From JAEXNA01 sp050486105 (GTDB lineage Bacteria; Vulcanimicrobiota; Xenobia; Xenobiales; JADMJV01), in NCBI GenBank assembly GCA_050486105.1, contig JBJHCR010000217.1, forward strand, positions 1 to 11,371: 11,371 nucleotides of DNA, read 5' to 3'. Positions 1-6,866 of this stretch are shown one piece after another (position 1 is the first letter of the stretch; every line of letters starts with the position of its first letter). Made by a program: the position numbers and the translations under genes. The notes beneath the pieces were generated by a model that was given only the letters and a program-made list of their open reading frames with translations, ran no database searches and had not been told where the DNA came from.

Positions 1-33
1 ATTCTCATGACGGATACTTCCTTTGTATAGATT

Positions 34-86
34 TGTGGCGTAAGCCACTTGCGGCTCTGCCTCCTTCGAGGTAATCCGCGTTTTTT
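34..86 (+). terminator. Tandem hairpins ending in a T-run (probable intrinsic terminator of an upstream gene)
   Basis: Two adjacent hairpins are readable. GTGGC (35-39) pairs with GCCAC (44-48) around a GTAA (GNRA-type) loop. A second, two-part stem pairs GCGG (51-54) with CCGC (76-79) and CCTC (60-63) with GAGG (68-71), and is followed by six T (81-86), a C and three more T. A GC stem followed by a U-run is the layout of a Rho-independent terminator, so it probably ends a gene lying left of the window. The internal bulges make the second stem imperfect. No gene can be supported in positions 1-33. Confidence 0.45.
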
Positions 87-119
87 CTTTACAGAGAGTT
101 GGTTGGTCCGTCCATCTTA

Positions 120-271
120 ACTAGTAGTCAAGTACGGCAGCCAGTTCCGGGCTATCCGGAGATGCTCTCCAACCTCGCCCAGTGAGCCCGCTCCGGGGCA
201 ATTACCAAGAAGGACCCAGCCCACTGAAGCCCCGGAAGGCCTGCCTAGGGCACCCTGCGAAGGGCCAGCCC
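120..271 (+). promoter_or_regulatory. Structured, GC-rich leader ahead of the DUF2911 gene
   Basis: This stretch has no convincing gene of its own but several perfect short inverted repeats. TCCGG (146-150) pairs with CCGGA (156-160). TCCGGGGC (192-199) pairs with GCCCCGGA (229-236). TGCC (242-245) pairs with GGCA (249-252). CCCT (253-256) pairs with AGGG (261-264) around a GCGA tetraloop. The last hairpin contains the AAGGG that is the best ribosome-binding candidate for the ATG at 272, so the leader could mask it. Just upstream, TTTACA (88-93) could be a -35 box but no good -10 follows at normal spacing. The structure is seen; a regulatory role is inference. Confidence 0.3.
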
Positions 272-1129
272 ATGAGAAAAACACTATTACCCTTAATTTT
301 AGGTACCGCTCTGTTCTTCACGACCCTGCCAGTGTCGGCCCAGATGGCCTTCCCCTCGGCCAGCCCTCGGGCTAAGGTGGTGCAGGAGGTGGGGCTGGGT
401 TCGGTGACTGTGGATTACTCCCGGCCCAGCATCAAGGATCGGGTGGTTTTCGGAGACCTGGTGCCCTTTGACACGGTTTGGCGCACCGGGGCCAATGCTC
501 CCACCACCATCACTTTCTCTGAGGACCTTAAGCTGCAAGGGCAGGCTGTGCCGGCCGGCACCTATGTGCTGCTTTCCATCCCCGGAGAAAAAGAGTGGAC
601 GGTGATCCTCAATAAGGAAAGCGACCTGGCCTCCATCAACAACTATAATGAGGATCAAGATCTCTTACGCCTAAAAGTGAAACCAAAGGCTCTAGAAGAG
701 CCGGTGGAGACCTTCACCATCGAGGTGGACCACCTGCGCGACGATTCGGCTCACCTGGTTCTGAAGTGGGAGAAAACCGCCGTGCCTCTGGAGCTGACCC
801 TCGACACCAAAGCCAAAGTGGACGCGGCCATAGAGCAGGCTATCAGTTCTGGTCAGAAACAGGACGCCCGAAGCTACGCCAGCGCCGCCCAGTGGATCAT
901 CAACCACGGGGGAGATCTCGAACAGGCCCTGGCTTGGATGGAGCTTGCCTTAGAAGAGCGTCCCGAGGCTTTCTGGTGGGTCCACGGCAAGGCCCAGATT
1001 CTGGCGAAGCTGGGTCGCAAGGATGAGGCTAAAGCCGCCGCCGAGCAGTCCATCGAATTGTCCAAGCAAGCTCCGGCCATGCACGAAGAGTATCGCAAGC
1101 GAAACCAGCAACTCATCGAAAGCCTGTAG
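272..1129 (+). CDS. Exported DUF2911 protein with C-terminal TPR-like helices
   Basis: 285 residues. The first ~23 form a signal peptide (MRKTLL, hydrophobic core, cleavage after VSA). Residues ~25-165 carry the hallmarks of DUF2911: SPRAKV near the start, a DYSRPS-IKDR-VVFG block, LVPF-DTVWRTGANAPT, then AGTY and a WTVILN strand. The remaining ~100 residues are helical, with an A-W-ALEE-P and AKLGRKDEA pattern like one or two TPR helices. The molecular function of DUF2911 is unknown; its members are mostly periplasmic. The frame is open back to a GTG at 182, but that would put 30 polar residues before the signal peptide, so the ATG at 272 is chosen (AAGGG lies 7 nt upstream). The next gene begins 2 nt after the stop, so this is the likely first gene of the operon. 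Confidence 0.85.
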   Translation: MRKTLLPLILGTALFFTTLPVSAQMAFPSASPRAKVVQEVGLGSVTVDYSRPSIKDRVVFGDLVPFDTVWRTGANAPTTITFSEDLKLQGQAVPAGTYVLLSIPGEKEWTVILNKESDLASINNYNEDQDLLRLKVKPKALEEPVETFTIEVDHLRDDSAHLVLKWEKTAVPLELTLDTKAKVDAAIEQAISSGQKQDARSYASAAQWIINHGGDLEQALAWMELALEERPEAFWWVHGKAQILAKLGRKDEAKAAAEQSIELSKQAPAMHEEYRKRNQQLIESL

Positions 1130-1131
1130 CT

Positions 1132-3603
1132 TTGCTGCTCCGAAGCCTGCTGTTGATGGTGTTTATGACCGGAGCTGTCTGGGCCCAAAGCGCCTCGGAG
1201 ATTCTCAACGATCTGGAGAAACTGCGAGTCCTGGGCTCGGTTTTGTACGTGGCCGCCCATCCCGACGATGAGAACACCAAGCTCATCGCTCATTTGGCAA
1301 GAAAAGAGCGCTACCAGACCGCCTACCTGTCCTTGACCCGGGGGGACGGGGGACAAAACCTTATCGGTCCGGAGCTCGGGCCGGATTTGGGAGTGATCAG
1401 GACCCAGGAATTGCTGCAGGCTCGCGCCTTAGACGGAGGCCAACAATACTTCAGCCGGGCCTTAGATTTTGGCTACTCGAAATCGCCGGAGGAAACCTTG
1501 GCGATCTGGGATCGAGACCAAGTCCTGGCCGACACCGTTTGGGTCATTCGCCAATTTCAGCCTGATGTGCTGATCAATCGCTTTGCCTTGGAGCCTGGGT
1601 ACACCCACGGCCACCATACGGCCTCGGCCCAATTAGCCCTAGAAGCATTCGAAGCCGCTGCCGACCCCCGGCGTTTTCCCGAACAACTCGAGAAGGTTGC
1701 GCCCTGGCAGGCCAAGAGGATCCTCTGGAATCTGAGCCCCTGGCATTTCCGGCAGCGAGGTTTGGAGTTCGATCCCAAGCTGGCAGAGGTAGAAATCCTG
1801 GTCAGCGGCTTCAATTCCCTCTTGGGGGCTTCCATTCCAGAGATCGCCGCCCGCAGCCGAAGCCAGCACAAGAGCCAGGGCTTCGGGGCCGCCCCCAGTG
1901 GTGAAGAGCAACGCGAGTATTTGCAAAACCTGGCCGGCCCGGCCCCAAAGCTTGGCCTGATGGACGGCGTGGACCCCACTTGGAACCGGATTCCCGGAGG
2001 ACAAGCCGTCGACCGGGCCATCTCCGACCTCATTCGAGATTTCGAGCCTAGAGAGCCCGCGCTCACCGTGCCCAGACTGTTGGCGGTGCGCGATCTCATC
2101 GACGAGTTGCCTTCAGGGGTCGGCGGAGTGTGGCCAAAGCGTAAAAGAGACGAGATCGAGAGCCTCATCGAGAAGTGTTTGGGTCTGCGTTTGCGGGCCA
2201 ACACCGGCTCCTCCTTCGTGGAGCCTGGAACCGAAGTTCCGTTGAGTTTAGGTGTCCTGCACCGCTACCCTGGGGAGATCACTCTTACGGAGGTGAGCAT
2301 CGGTGAAGACAGAGTGCCCTTGGGGCAGAGCATTCCCGGCGAAGTGGAGACGGTGATCGAACGCACCGTACAGCTGCCCAAGAGCTTCTCCTACGACCAC
2401 CCCTACTGGCTGAAGCAACAGCCCACTGAGGGCATGTTTGAGGTGGCAGATTTGGCCTTGAGGGGGGTCCCGGAGAATCCGCCGGACTTAGAGGTCCAGT
2501 GGACTCTTTCGATCGACGGCCGACCCCTGGTTCTCCGTCGACCTTGGACCTACGCCAGAGTGGACCCGGTGCACGGAGAAGTGGTGGTGCCGGTCTCCGT
2601 GGCCCCAAAGGTGTCGGTGGAGTGTGTCGAGGACATGGTACTCTTTCCCGGTCCCGAGCCTCGCTTGGTGGAGGTCCGAGTTCGGGCCCTGCAAGGAGAG
2701 CACCAAGGCGGTGTATTGACCTTGATGTCCCCTTCGGCTTGGGGGGTGGTTCCCGAGAACCACCAGGTTCCACCTATGAAGCAAGGAGCCAAACTTGCTT
2801 TCCAATTTGAAGTCACCCCTGGTCCCAAGTTTGAGACGGTTTTTCTGCAGCCGGAATTGGTGCTCCCCGAGGGCCGCTTCGACCGAACGGTGCAAGTCAT
2901 CGAATACCCCCATATTCCGCGACAGGTGTCCCACCCTAGAACCCAGATTAAGGCGGTGGCGGTGGACCTGCTGACCAGCAAGGGCCGGGTGGGCTACATC
3001 TCAGGAGCGGGCGATAAGCTTCCCCAAGCCCTAAAGCAGATGGGCTATCAGGTGGAGGTTTTGGACCCAGCCGCCCTCACCGTTGAATCCCTAAAGGACT
3101 ACCGAACGGTGGTGCTCGGGGTTCGAGCTTTGAACGTGCTCGAGGGCTTGGAAACTCTGATGCCTACTCTCTTTGCTTTCGTGCACCAGGGGGGCACCCT
3201 GGTGGTCAACTACAACACCAGTCAGAGCCTAAAGCGCGAGGAGATCGCCCCCTATAGCCTCAAGCTCTCTCGGGGCCGGGTCACCGACCAGAACTCCAAA
3301 GTGCGCCTTTTGAATCCTGAGCATCCGGTGCTGCGGGGTCCCAATCGCTTGGAGCAAAGTGATTTTGAAGGTTGGGTTCAAGAGCGAGGCCTGTATTTCG
3401 CCCAAGAGTGGGGACCGGAGTTCACCCCTATTTTGGGGATGCACGACCCGGGTGAGGACGAGTTGACCGGAGGCCTCTTGGTGGCGCCCTACGGGTCCGG
3501 GCAGCTGATCTACACCGGATTGTCGTTCTTTCGACAGCTGCCGGCTGGAGTGCCTGGAGCCTATCGACTGTTCGCCAACCTGGTCGACCTCAGGCATGAG
3601 TGA
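1132..3603 (+). CDS. Exported PIG-L/LmbE-family deacetylase with C-terminal amidotransferase-like domain
   Basis: 823 residues starting at TTG; residues 1-18 are a signal peptide (LLRSLLLMVFMTGAVWA, then Q). Residues ~35-290 are a PIG-L/LmbE zinc deacetylase domain: AHPDDE at 42-47 supplies His and Asp zinc ligands plus the catalytic base, and HGHH at 159-162 gives the third ligand. SLTRGDGGQN (67-76) is typical of the large exported members. The middle (~340-615) is beta-rich, probably immunoglobulin-like. Residues ~620-820 resemble a class I glutamine-amidotransferase fold (VVLGVRALNV, HQGGTLVVNYN, GSGQLIYTG), but no catalytic Cys is evident, so that part is probably a non-enzymatic fold. 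The family removes acetyl or acyl groups from amino sugars or cleaves amides; the substrate here is unknown. BshB, two genes on, belongs to the same superfamily but is cytoplasmic. The gene overlaps the next start by 8 nt. Confidence 0.85.
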   Translation: MLLRSLLLMVFMTGAVWAQSASEILNDLEKLRVLGSVLYVAAHPDDENTKLIAHLARKERYQTAYLSLTRGDGGQNLIGPELGPDLGVIRTQELLQARALDGGQQYFSRALDFGYSKSPEETLAIWDRDQVLADTVWVIRQFQPDVLINRFALEPGYTHGHHTASAQLALEAFEAAADPRRFPEQLEKVAPWQAKRILWNLSPWHFRQRGLEFDPKLAEVEILVSGFNSLLGASIPEIAARSRSQHKSQGFGAAPSGEEQREYLQNLAGPAPKLGLMDGVDPTWNRIPGGQAVDRAISDLIRDFEPREPALTVPRLLAVRDLIDELPSGVGGVWPKRKRDEIESLIEKCLGLRLRANTGSSFVEPGTEVPLSLGVLHRYPGEITLTEVSIGEDRVPLGQSIPGEVETVIERTVQLPKSFSYDHPYWLKQQPTEGMFEVADLALRGVPENPPDLEVQWTLSIDGRPLVLRRPWTYARVDPVHGEVVVPVSVAPKVSVECVEDMVLFPGPEPRLVEVRVRALQGEHQGGVLTLMSPSAWGVVPENHQVPPMKQGAKLAFQFEVTPGPKFETVFLQPELVLPEGRFDRTVQVIEYPHIPRQVSHPRTQIKAVAVDLLTSKGRVGYISGAGDKLPQALKQMGYQVEVLDPAALTVESLKDYRTVVLGVRALNVLEGLETLMPTLFAFVHQGGTLVVNYNTSQSLKREEIAPYSLKLSRGRVTDQNSKVRLLNPEHPVLRGPNRLEQSDFEGWVQERGLYFAQEWGPEFTPILGMHDPGEDELTGGLLVAPYGSGQLIYTGLSFFRQLPAGVPGAYRLFANLVDLRHE

Positions 3604-3724
3604 ACCCGAAACCGGAGATCCTCCTCCCTTCTTAGGAACCTGGAAGCGGGTCTACCTGGCCGTTTTGGGATGCCTGGGGCTGCAGGTGGTGCTCATGTAT
3701 CTCTTTCGGATCGCTTTTTCATGA
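3596..3724 (+). CDS. 42-residue single-pass membrane protein, possible symporter partner
   Basis: A short open frame fills the otherwise empty gap between the PIG-L gene and the symporter. It starts at an ATG that overlaps the PIG-L stop (ATGAGTGA) and ends at a TGA that overlaps the symporter ATG (ATGA). The product has a polar, proline-rich N terminus (MSEPETGDPPPF), a LGTWKRVYL entry segment, then about 20 hydrophobic residues (roughly 19-37) and ends RIAFS. Positive residues at 17-18 before the helix suggest the N terminus stays in the cytoplasm. Overlap at both ends argues that it is translated. Some SSS-family transporters are encoded beside small membrane proteins (the DUF485 partner of acetate permease, for example), so a small subunit is a reasonable guess, but I recognise no named family. 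Confidence 0.7.
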   Translation: MSEPETGDPPPFLGTWKRVYLAVLGCLGLQVVLMYLFRIAFS

Positions 3725-5406
3725 CCGTTTTAGATACCGTGGTCCTGGTCACCACGCTGCTGGCCATCGCTTTCTACGGAACCTGGGTCTCTCGGGGTCA
3801 GCGGGATCTTCAAGGGTACTTGAAGGGGGGCAGCAATCTGCGCTGGGGGACTATCGGTCTTTCCATCATGGCTACCCAGGCCAGCGCCATCACCTTCTTG
3901 TCCACCCCGGGGCTCGGGTACGAGAGCGGCCTGCGCTTCGTGCAGAACTATCTGGGTCTGCCGGTGGCCATGGTGATCATCTGTGCCTTTTTCTTGCCCA
4001 TATATCGCAAGCTGAATGTCTACACCGCCTATGAGTACCTCGGTCATCGCTTTGATCCCAAAACCCGCTACCTCGGGGCGGCACTTTTTTTGACCCAGCG
4101 CGGCCTGGCCGCCGGGATCACCCTTTACGCCCCGGCCATCGTCATCGCCACCATCTTGGGCTGGAACCTGGACCTGACCATCCTGGCTGCCGGAGTGCTG
4201 GTGATTCTGTACACCGTGTCCGGGGGGACCAAGGCGGTGAGCATGACCCAGCAGTGGCAGATGACCATCATCCTCTGTGGACTGATGGTGGCTTTTGGCA
4301 TGCTGGTGAAAGAGGTCACCAGCCACAGCAGCCTGAGCGAAGCCCTGCACCTGGCGGGGGCTCTGGGCAAGCTGGACGCCATCGATTTTCAGTTGGAGTG
4401 GAGCGAGCGCTACAACTTTTGGTCGGGTATGCTGGGGGGAACCTTCTTGGCCCTGGCCTACTTCGGCACCGACCAATCTCAGGTGCAGCGCTATCTCACC
4501 GGGAAGAACCTCACCGCCAGCCGCTTCGGCCTGCTTTTCAACGGGACAGTGAAGGTGCCTATGCAGTTCTTCATTTTGCTCACTGGAGTTTTTGTTTTTC
4601 TCTTCTATCAGTTTGAGAAACCCCCGATCCACTTCAAGGACGCCGCTTGGGGCCGGCTGATGACCTCAGAATGGGCCCCTCAAGCCGAACAGCTAGAAGC
4701 CGAGCATCAGGCCAACTTTGACCAGAAAAAGCAGGCCATCGTGGCCTGGCAACAAGCCCTTCAACTTCCAGACCCACGGGCCAGTGAACTCGCCCTAGAG
4801 CGGGTTCAAGCCTTGGAAGTCCGCAATCTCGAACTCACCGCCCAGGCTAAGGCTCTCTTGGCTGAGGCCGAACCCGGGGTGGAGACCAAGGACACCGACT
4901 ATGTGTTCATCACTTGGGTGCTGGCCTATCTGCCTAATGGCTTGGTGGGTCTTTTGATCGCGGTGATCTTCTGTGCGGCCATGTCGAGCACCGCCTCGGA
5001 ATTGAACGCCTTGGCCACCACCACGGTGATCGATCTCTACAAACCGGTGCTCAAGCCCCAAGCCGAAGAGGCCCACTACCTGAAAGCCTCTAAAGCCTTG
5101 ACCGCCGGCTGGGGTTGCGTGGCCGTGGGTTTTGCCCTGTTCGCCCATCTGGTGGAGAACCTGATCGAGGCGGTGAACATTTTGGGTTCCCTCTTTTACG
5201 GGACGGTGTTGGGACTCTTTTTGGTAGCCTTTTTCTTCAAGAAAGTGCGTGGCACAGCGGTTTTTTGGGCCGGAGTCACGGCTCAAACTTCGGTGCTCCT
5301 CCTTTTTTTCGCAACCGAAATCGGCTACCTCTGGTTCAATATGATCGGCTGCACCCTAACCATGGGGCTCAGCTTGATATTGGAGAAAGTGAGACCCCAT
5401 GGGTGA
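3721..5406 (+). CDS. Sodium:solute symporter (SSS family)
   Basis: 561 residues, inner membrane, with about 13 hydrophobic segments. Family marks: GGSNLRWGTIGLSIMATQASAITFLSTPG is reduced here to its key parts GGSNLRW (36-42) and QASAITFLSTPG (53-64); SGGTKAVSMTQQWQ (167-180); FGTDQSQVQRYL (248-259); and AAMSSTASELNALATT (419-434), the segment whose Ser residues help bind sodium. Between helices, residues ~299-393 form a long charged, Ala/Gln/Glu-rich helical insert, absent from short SSS members. The substrate cannot be told from sequence; the family carries sugars, amino acids, sialic acid, carboxylates and others. The ATG at 3721 is chosen because it overlaps the stop of the 42-residue gene (ATGA); an in-frame ATG at 3670 would add 17 polar residues. 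Its own stop overlaps the BshC-like start by 8 nt. Confidence 0.9.
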   Translation: MTVLDTVVLVTTLLAIAFYGTWVSRGQRDLQGYLKGGSNLRWGTIGLSIMATQASAITFLSTPGLGYESGLRFVQNYLGLPVAMVIICAFFLPIYRKLNVYTAYEYLGHRFDPKTRYLGAALFLTQRGLAAGITLYAPAIVIATILGWNLDLTILAAGVLVILYTVSGGTKAVSMTQQWQMTIILCGLMVAFGMLVKEVTSHSSLSEALHLAGALGKLDAIDFQLEWSERYNFWSGMLGGTFLALAYFGTDQSQVQRYLTGKNLTASRFGLLFNGTVKVPMQFFILLTGVFVFLFYQFEKPPIHFKDAAWGRLMTSEWAPQAEQLEAEHQANFDQKKQAIVAWQQALQLPDPRASELALERVQALEVRNLELTAQAKALLAEAEPGVETKDTDYVFITWVLAYLPNGLVGLLIAVIFCAAMSSTASELNALATTTVIDLYKPVLKPQAEEAHYLKASKALTAGWGCVAVGFALFAHLVENLIEAVNILGSLFYGTVLGLFLVAFFFKKVRGTAVFWAGVTAQTSVLLLFFATEIGYLWFNMIGCTLTMGLSLILEKVRPHG

Positions 5407-6163
5407 ACCGGTGATCTGCTTTGGACAGCAACCCTGCGGATTCTTTCCCAAGCGCTTCCTGGTAGCCAAAATTCGCAAGGCCCGGGACCTCCAGCAGGAG
5501 ATCGGCGGGAAAGTGGTTTTTTTCTGTCACGACAGCGACCACGATCTCAGAGAAACCCTGACCGAGATGAGAGACTTGAGAACCGGACTCTTGGATAAAC
5601 TGAATTTCCGGGTCCCAAACAAAGTTCAGCGCAAGTATACGCCCCTGTATGCCAAAGAGATCGTCTCGGGTTGGCAAGAGGAGACGGCCCGCCGACTGCC
5701 TCGTTTTATGGACCGGAGCCTGGTTAAGGTCTTTGAAAGAGTTCGAGCCACCCAGGTGGCCGACTTTTGTCTTGAGATGTACCATCAACTTGGGCTTCTC
5801 GAGGGGATCGAAGTGGTCCGTTCCAGCGATCCCAGTGTCCGAATCCAAGCCTGCCAAGTCGATGATGTTTTTGTGGATGTGCCTTTTCGGGACGAGTTGG
5901 TCAGAGCCCGGCTCACCGAATGTGGGTTGCGCTTGCACCGAGGCGGGGAAAAGTACCACGAATTAGGACCGCGCCAGTCAAGCAAAGAGCAAGTGAGCCC
6001 TGCTCGGGACACCCGCTTGCCCTGGATGCAGTCGGTGGTGGGGTGCACCGACTACGTGGCCGGGGCCGGCGAAATGGCTTACCTTGATTTCGAACAGTGT
6101 CCGGAAATCCAATTCCACCAGCGTTATCACATTGAGGAGTCGAACCTTGCCTACATCCCCTGA
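5399..6163 (+). CDS. bshC: Compact BshC-like cysteine ligase of bacillithiol synthesis
   Basis: 254 residues. BshC adds cysteine to GlcN-malate, the last step to bacillithiol. Blocks I recognise, in family order: CFGQQPCGFF (7-16), matching the GQQ-x-G start of BshC; AKIRKARDLQQEIGGKVV then HDSDHD (44-49), matching the 'A-ELE-ELG-PVV-V-W-A-EDHD' segment; GIEVVRSSDPSVR (136-148), matching the 'GLVVIDPSDP-LK' strand; and SPARDTRLP ... YVAGAGEMAYL (219-229), matching 'LSPN..RPL.QD..LP..AYVGGPGE-AY'. Usual BshC is about 540 residues; this one stops ~25 residues after the GAGE motif, so the C-terminal coiled-coil half is missing, and the middle is short too. It is unlikely to be a decayed remnant: the frame is clean, and bshB starts inside its 3' end with a good ribosome site. 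Position directly before bshB and bshA supports the assignment. Activity is not proven. Confidence 0.7.
   Translation: MGEPVICFGQQPCGFFPKRFLVAKIRKARDLQQEIGGKVVFFCHDSDHDLRETLTEMRDLRTGLLDKLNFRVPNKVQRKYTPLYAKEIVSGWQEETARRLPRFMDRSLVKVFERVRATQVADFCLEMYHQLGLLEGIEVVRSSDPSVRIQACQVDDVFVDVPFRDELVRARLTECGLRLHRGGEKYHELGPRQSSKEQVSPARDTRLPWMQSVVGCTDYVAGAGEMAYLDFEQCPEIQFHQRYHIEESNLAYIP
6134..6139 (+). promoter_or_regulatory. Ribosome-binding site fixing the TTG start of bshB
   Basis: GAGGAG lies 7 nt before the TTG at 6147, inside the end of the BshC-like gene. Earlier in-frame TTG codons (for example 6084) lack such a site and would add residues not found in the family, so 6147 is the supported start. Confidence 0.7.
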
Positions 6164-6866
6164 AAAGCGACACCTCGTAGCCATAGGGGCCCACCCCGAC
6201 GACATCGAGTTTGGTTGTGCGGCCATTCTCCTCAAAGAAGCCCAGGCGGGTGCGAGGTGCACCTGGGTGGTCTGCTCCCGGGGTGAAGCGGGCACCGACG
6301 GCACCCCTGAGGGCCGAACCCAAGAAGCCGAGCAGGCAGCCGCCCTAGGTAAGGCACGTTTAGTGTGGCTGGATCTAGGCGGAGACGCCCATATGGAAGA
6401 CGATCTGGCCTCGGCCCTCAAGCTTGCGCGCCTAATTCGAGAGCTCAAACCCAATCAGATCCTAGCTCCCACCTTAGTGGACAACCAGCATCCCGACCAC
6501 AGTCGGGTGGGGCGGGCGGTGCAAAGAGCAGCCCGCCTGGCTCGCTACGGAGGCTTGGCTGAGTTGCACGACCTGCCCATCCATAAGGTAGAGTGCCTAC
6601 TGCATTATCGCATCACCGGCGGAGCCACTCCCGCGGGCTGTACCGAGCTTGTTTTTGACATTTCGGCGGTGGTTGAGACTTGGAAGGAGATGATGGGCTG
6701 TCACGCCTCCCAACTCAAGAGTATGAACTATCTCGACTACCAGTTGACCCAAAGCCGGCTTCTAGGGATGGAGTGCGGCTTTGAGTACGGGCAGGCTCTC
6801 TATGTCGAAGAGGGCTTGGTGCTCTCAGGACTTGGGGCCATAACTGGGGCCAAGAGGCACTTTTGA
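6147..6866 (+). CDS. bshB1: GlcNAc-malate deacetylase BshB1 (bacillithiol synthesis)
   Basis: 239 residues, cytoplasmic, about the length of B. subtilis BshB1 (236). It hydrolyses the acetyl group of GlcNAc-malate to give GlcN-malate, step two of bacillithiol synthesis. Zinc-site motifs of the LmbE/PIG-L family are intact: AHPDDIEFG (15-23) and HPDH (115-118), with HPDH supplying the third zinc ligand and a catalytic His. Other family marks are RTQEAEQAAALG (57-68), an ISAVVETWKEM helix and a C-terminal EYGQALYVEEG. The start is TTG with a strong upstream GAGGAG. It overlaps the BshC-like gene by 17 nt and bshA by 4 nt (TTGA). The LmbE family also includes bacillithiol S-conjugate amidases, so a dual role is possible, but the neighbouring bshA and bshC-like genes favour the biosynthetic role. 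Confidence 0.88.
   Translation: MPTSPEKRHLVAIGAHPDDIEFGCAAILLKEAQAGARCTWVVCSRGEAGTDGTPEGRTQEAEQAAALGKARLVWLDLGGDAHMEDDLASALKLARLIRELKPNQILAPTLVDNQHPDHSRVGRAVQRAARLARYGGLAELHDLPIHKVECLLHYRITGGATPAGCTELVFDISAVVETWKEMMGCHASQLKSMNYLDYQLTQSRLLGMECGFEYGQALYVEEGLVLSGLGAITGAKRHF

Noticed and set aside
34..86. tRNA or small-RNA gene
   Set aside because: The two hairpins do not form a cloverleaf, and the T-run fits a terminator better.
182..271. Cobalamin-riboswitch-like words (TCCGGGGC, a GCC-ACTG-like and a CCGGAAGGC-like string in the right relative order)
   Set aside because: The upstream conserved blocks of that riboswitch (GGGAA and CCCGCAACTGT-type core) are missing, and TCCGGGGC pairs with the downstream GCCCCGGA instead. 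No B12-related gene follows.
182..271. Upstream GTG start for the DUF2911 gene
   Set aside because: It would place 30 polar residues before an obvious signal peptide.
2285..2981. Several overlapping minus-strand open frames opposite the PIG-L gene
   Set aside because: Low-complexity Pro/Arg/Ser-rich products with no ribosome sites; antisense shadows.
3730..4632. 300-codon open frame on the minus strand opposite the symporter
   Set aside because: Its product is rich in His, Gln and Gly with no domain, as expected for the antisense of a GC-rich membrane-protein gene.
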